Assembly (NCBI GenBank): GCA_964458835.1
Contig: CAYWKV010000130.1
Span: 1 to 8,971 of the forward strand
Reading direction: 5' to 3'
Source of the DNA: JAHJQQ01 sp964458835
Lineage (GTDB): Bacteria > Pseudomonadota > Gammaproteobacteria > Thiohalobacterales > Thiohalobacteraceae
Length of the DNA: 8,971 nucleotides
In this document: positions 6,427 through 8,971 of the stretch, piece by piece
How positions within the stretch are numbered: the stretch's first letter is position 1
Layout: each line of letters opens with the position of its first letter
The notes under the pieces: model-generated
Seen by the model: the letters and a program-made list of their open reading frames with translations, nothing else
Told to the model about the DNA's origin: nothing
The model's database searches: none
Program-made: the position numbers and the translations under genes

Positions 6427-6427
6427 C

Positions 6428-8905
6428 TCACTCCCGCTCCACCTTCGTCACGCCCCAGATCTTCTCCGCGTACTCCATGACCGTGCGGTCGCTGGAGAAC
6501 CGGTGCAGCCGCGCGACGTTCAGGATGGCGCGCCGCGTCCAGTCCTCGGGATCCCGGTAGCAACCGTCCACCTCGCGCTGGGCACGGACGTAGTCGCCGT
6601 AGTCGGCCAGCAGCATATAGCGGTCGCCCTGCCGCAGCAGCGCATCGACGACCGGCAGGTACCGGTCCGGGTCGCGGGGCGAGAAGAAGCCCGAACAGAT
6701 CATGTCCAGCACCTCGCGGAGCCGCGGGTCGCTGTCGTAATGGCGTGCCGGATCGTAGCCGCGCTGGCGCAACTCCGCCAGGCCGGCGCGGTCCAGCCCG
6801 AACAGGAAGAAATTCTCCTCGCCCACCGCGGCCCGCATCTCCACATTGGCGCCGTCCAGCGTGCCGATGGTCAGCGCGCCGTTCAATCCCAGCTTCATGT
6901 TGCCGGTGCCGGAGGCCTCGGTGCCGACCGTGGAAATCTGCTCGGACAGTTCGGCCGCCGGGACGATATCGGCGGCGGTGGTCACGTCGTAGTTGGGAAT
7001 GAAGACGACCGTGAGGCGGCCGCCGACCGCCGGGTCGTTGTTCACCACGTCGGCGACATCGTGGATCAGACGGATGATGAGCTTGGCCATGGCATAGCCG
7101 GGCGCCGCCTTGCCGCCGAAGATCACCGTGCGCGGTACGCGCCCCTCGCCGGCGCCCGCGCGCAGCTCGTTGTAGAGCGTCACCACATGCAGCACGTTCA
7201 GGAGCTGGCGCTTGTATTCGTGGATACGCTTGACCTGCACGTCGAACAGGCTGTCGGGGTTGACCCGAATGTCCAGGCGGCTGCCGATGAGATTCGCCAG
7301 GGCCTGCTTGTTGGCCCATTTGACGTGCCGGAACGCCGCCCGGAACGCGGCATCCTCCGCGAACGGCTCCAGCCCGGCGATCTCCCGAAGATCACCCACC
7401 CAGTCGTGGCCGATGGTCGCGTTGATGAGCCTCGCCAGCTCCGGGTTGGCCTGATTGACCCAGCGCCGCGGCGTCACGCCGTTGGTGATGTTGATGATGC
7501 GGTCCGGATAGCAGCTATCGAAATCCCGGAAGATGGTCTCGCGCATCAGATCGGTGTGGATGGCGGAGACACCGTTGACCTTGTGGCTGCCGACGATGGC
7601 CAGATGCGCCATACGCACGCGCCGCCCGCCGGTCTCGTCGATCAGGGACATGCGCCGCACACGATCGGTATCACCGGGGAATTTGTGCCGCACATCCTCC
7701 AGAAAGCGGTGATTGATCTCATAGATGATCTGCAGATGGCGCGGCAGCAGGCGGCTGATGAGATCCACTTCCCAGGTTTCCAGCGCCTCCGGCATCAGCG
7801 TGTGGTTGGTATAGGAGAACACCCGGCACGTGAGATCCCAGGCCGGTTCCCAATCCATGCGGTGATGGTCCAGCAGCAGCCGCATGAGCTCGGTGATGGC
7901 GATGGACGGATGGGTGTCGTTGAGCTGGATCGCGACCTTGTCGGGCAGCAGCGTGAGGTCGGTGCGCTGGCGCAGGTAACGGTGGATGATGTCCTGCAGC
8001 GAGGCGCTGACGAAGAAATACTGCTGCCTCAGCCGCAGCTCGCGCCCCATGTCCGTGCTGTCGCTCGGATAGAGGACGCGCGAGATATTCTCGCTGACAT
8101 TCTTCGCCTCGACGGCCTTGATGTAGTCGCCTTCGTTGAAATACTGCAGGTCGAATTCGCGGGTGGCCTTGGCCGACCACAGCCGCATGTTGTTCACGGT
8201 GTTGACGTGGTAGCCGGGGATGGGCGTGTCGTAGGCCATGGCCATGACGTCCTCGGTATCCACCCAGTGATGGCGCAGGCGGCCGTCCTCGCCGCGGTAT
8301 TCCACCACCCGTCCGCCGAAGGGCACGCGGAACAGCACGCCCGGCCGCGCGAACTCCCAGGGGTTGCCGTAGCGCAGCCAGTTCTCCGGCGTCTCCACCT
8401 GGTGGCCGTGCCGGATGGTCTGGTTGAACATGCCGTATTCGTAGCGGATGCCGTAGCCGTAGCCCGGCAGGCGCAGGGTCGCCATGGAATCCAGGAAGCA
8501 GGCCGCCAGCCGCCCCAGACCGCCGTTGCCCAGCGCCGCGTCCGGCTCCTGGGCGCGCAGTTCCTCGAGGTTCACGCCGATGGAGAGCAGCGCCTTACGC
8601 GTCTCCTCCTCGACGTCCACGTTGAGCAGGCTGTTGACCAGGGTGCGGCCGATGAGGAATTCCAGCGACAGATAGTAGACGCGCTTGGCGTCCTGCCGGA
8701 AGTAGCTGCGCATGGTCTCGATCCAGCGCTCCATGAGCCGGTCGCGCAGCGCGTAGGCCAGGGCGAAGTACCAGTCGCGCGGCCGGGCGCGATAGGAATC
8801 CTTGCCGACCGAATAGACCAGGCGGTTGGCGATGGACCGCTTGATCGAGGCCTCGTCGAGCCCGAACGTGTCGTAGCGGACCAGCCGCGGGTGGTTGGAA
8901 GGCAT
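6428..8905 (-). CDS. glgP: Glycogen/maltodextrin phosphorylase
   Basis: An 825-residue alpha-glucan phosphorylase of glycosyltransferase family 35, close to the 815 residues of E. coli GlgP, to which it is similar along its whole length. It releases glucose-1-phosphate from the non-reducing ends of glycogen or maltodextrin using pyridoxal phosphate. Visible landmarks are YYLSLEFLIGRTL at 77-89, GNGGLGRLAACFLDS at 126-140, LNDTHP at 328-333, the HKVNGVS segment at 441-447, TNGVTPRRW at 474-482, KRIHEYKRQ at 559-567, and the pyridoxal-phosphate site EASGTGNMK at 663-671, with Lys671 as the cofactor lysine. The ATG at 8905 is preceded by AAGGA nine bases upstream. No other glycogen genes are in the window, so glycogen and maltodextrin as substrate cannot be told apart; malP is the alternative name. 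It transcribes toward the repeat lipoprotein gene but is separated by 321 bases. Confidence 0.95.
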   Translation of the reverse strand: MPSNHPRLVRYDTFGLDEASIKRSIANRLVYSVGKDSYRARPRDWYFALAYALRDRLMERWIETMRSYFRQDAKRVYYLSLEFLIGRTLVNSLLNVDVEEETRKALLSIGVNLEELRAQEPDAALGNGGLGRLAACFLDSMATLRLPGYGYGIRYEYGMFNQTIRHGHQVETPENWLRYGNPWEFARPGVLFRVPFGGRVVEYRGEDGRLRHHWVDTEDVMAMAYDTPIPGYHVNTVNNMRLWSAKATREFDLQYFNEGDYIKAVEAKNVSENISRVLYPSDSTDMGRELRLRQQYFFVSASLQDIIHRYLRQRTDLTLLPDKVAIQLNDTHPSIAITELMRLLLDHHRMDWEPAWDLTCRVFSYTNHTLMPEALETWEVDLISRLLPRHLQIIYEINHRFLEDVRHKFPGDTDRVRRMSLIDETGGRRVRMAHLAIVGSHKVNGVSAIHTDLMRETIFRDFDSCYPDRIINITNGVTPRRWVNQANPELARLINATIGHDWVGDLREIAGLEPFAEDAAFRAAFRHVKWANKQALANLIGSRLDIRVNPDSLFDVQVKRIHEYKRQLLNVLHVVTLYNELRAGAGEGRVPRTVIFGGKAAPGYAMAKLIIRLIHDVADVVNNDPAVGGRLTVVFIPNYDVTTAADIVPAAELSEQISTVGTEASGTGNMKLGLNGALTIGTLDGANVEMRAAVGEENFFLFGLDRAGLAELRQRGYDPARHYDSDPRLREVLDMICSGFFSPRDPDRYLPVVDALLRQGDRYMLLADYGDYVRAQREVDGCYRDPEDWTRRAILNVARLHRFSSDRTVMEYAEKIWGVTKVERE

Positions 8906-8914
8906 GGGCCAGGG

Positions 8915-8920
8915 TCCTTA
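8915..8920 (-). promoter_or_regulatory. Ribosome binding site of glgP
   Basis: TAAGGA on the minus strand lies nine bases before the ATG at 8905 and supports that start. The remaining bases to the right edge (to 8971) are too few to define a promoter. Confidence 0.6.
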
Positions 8921-8971
8921 TGACGCGTCGACGGCATAAGTGTAGTGAATGACAGGGAGAATGGCAGGGGC

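Larger units (their letters stand above)
6107..6427. other. Intergenic region between glgP and the lipoprotein gene
   Basis: This 321-base stretch contains no gene that I can support; a rightward frame covering 6190-6480 has proline-rich, low-complexity content and overlaps glgP antisense. It should carry the promoter of the lipoprotein gene. An A-rich stretch on the minus strand (about 6112-6137) directly precedes its ATG and includes the AAGGTG ribosome site (6112-6117). No clear -35/-10 pair was found. A near-palindrome lies at 6226-6246 and a short stem at 6400-6426. Confidence 0.55.

Noticed and set aside
6190..6480. Small rightward frame between the lipoprotein gene and glgP
   Set aside because: Overlaps the glgP 3' end antisense, is proline-rich without pattern, and has no ribosome site or family resemblance.
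6503..8923. Very long open frame antisense to glgP (about 806 residues)
   Set aside because: Shadow frame of a highly conserved GC-rich gene; Val/Asp/Arg-rich content without any known motif.

Overview
The window looks like chromosomal DNA from a GC-rich gammaproteobacterium. The gene order rhlB (leftward), then trxA and rho (rightward), is the arrangement known from E. coli and relatives. All three proteins, and the glycogen phosphorylase at the right end, keep the family motifs with near-family lengths. A lineage such as Chromatiales or another non-enteric gammaproteobacterium is plausible, but this is inference from protein style and base composition.

Layout. Bases 1-559 (minus) hold the N-terminal part of gspC, the inner-membrane clamp of a type II secretion system; its C-terminus lies off the left edge. 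Bases 640-1935 (minus) are rhlB. A 312-base divergent intergenic region follows, with a direct repeat next to rhlB and two predicted hairpins before trxA. trxA (2248-2574) and rho (2784-4040) run rightward, separated by a 209-base leader with two mutually exclusive short hairpins, an 11-codon mini-ORF and a C-rich, G-poor segment. The 188-base gap after rho holds two different extragenic palindromes and then a strong intrinsic terminator for the gene coming from the right. That gene (4229-6106, minus) encodes a 625-residue lipoprotein in which about 13 YD/RHS-like repeats alternate with aspartate-rich calcium-type loops. A 321-base intergenic region follows, and then glgP (6428-8905, minus), glycogen/maltodextrin phosphorylase. 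Its upstream region is cut by the right edge.

How the genes relate. RhlB (RNA unwinding, degradosome), Rho (transcription termination) and thioredoxin form an old housekeeping cluster. GspC lies downstream of rhlB in the same direction but probably belongs to secretion. The repeat lipoprotein is predicted to sit on the outer membrane; it is the least understood and most accessory-looking gene here. No mobile-element gene, CRISPR array, tRNA or rRNA was seen. The points most worth a second look are the repeat lipoprotein, the REP-like palindromes after rho, and the rho leader.
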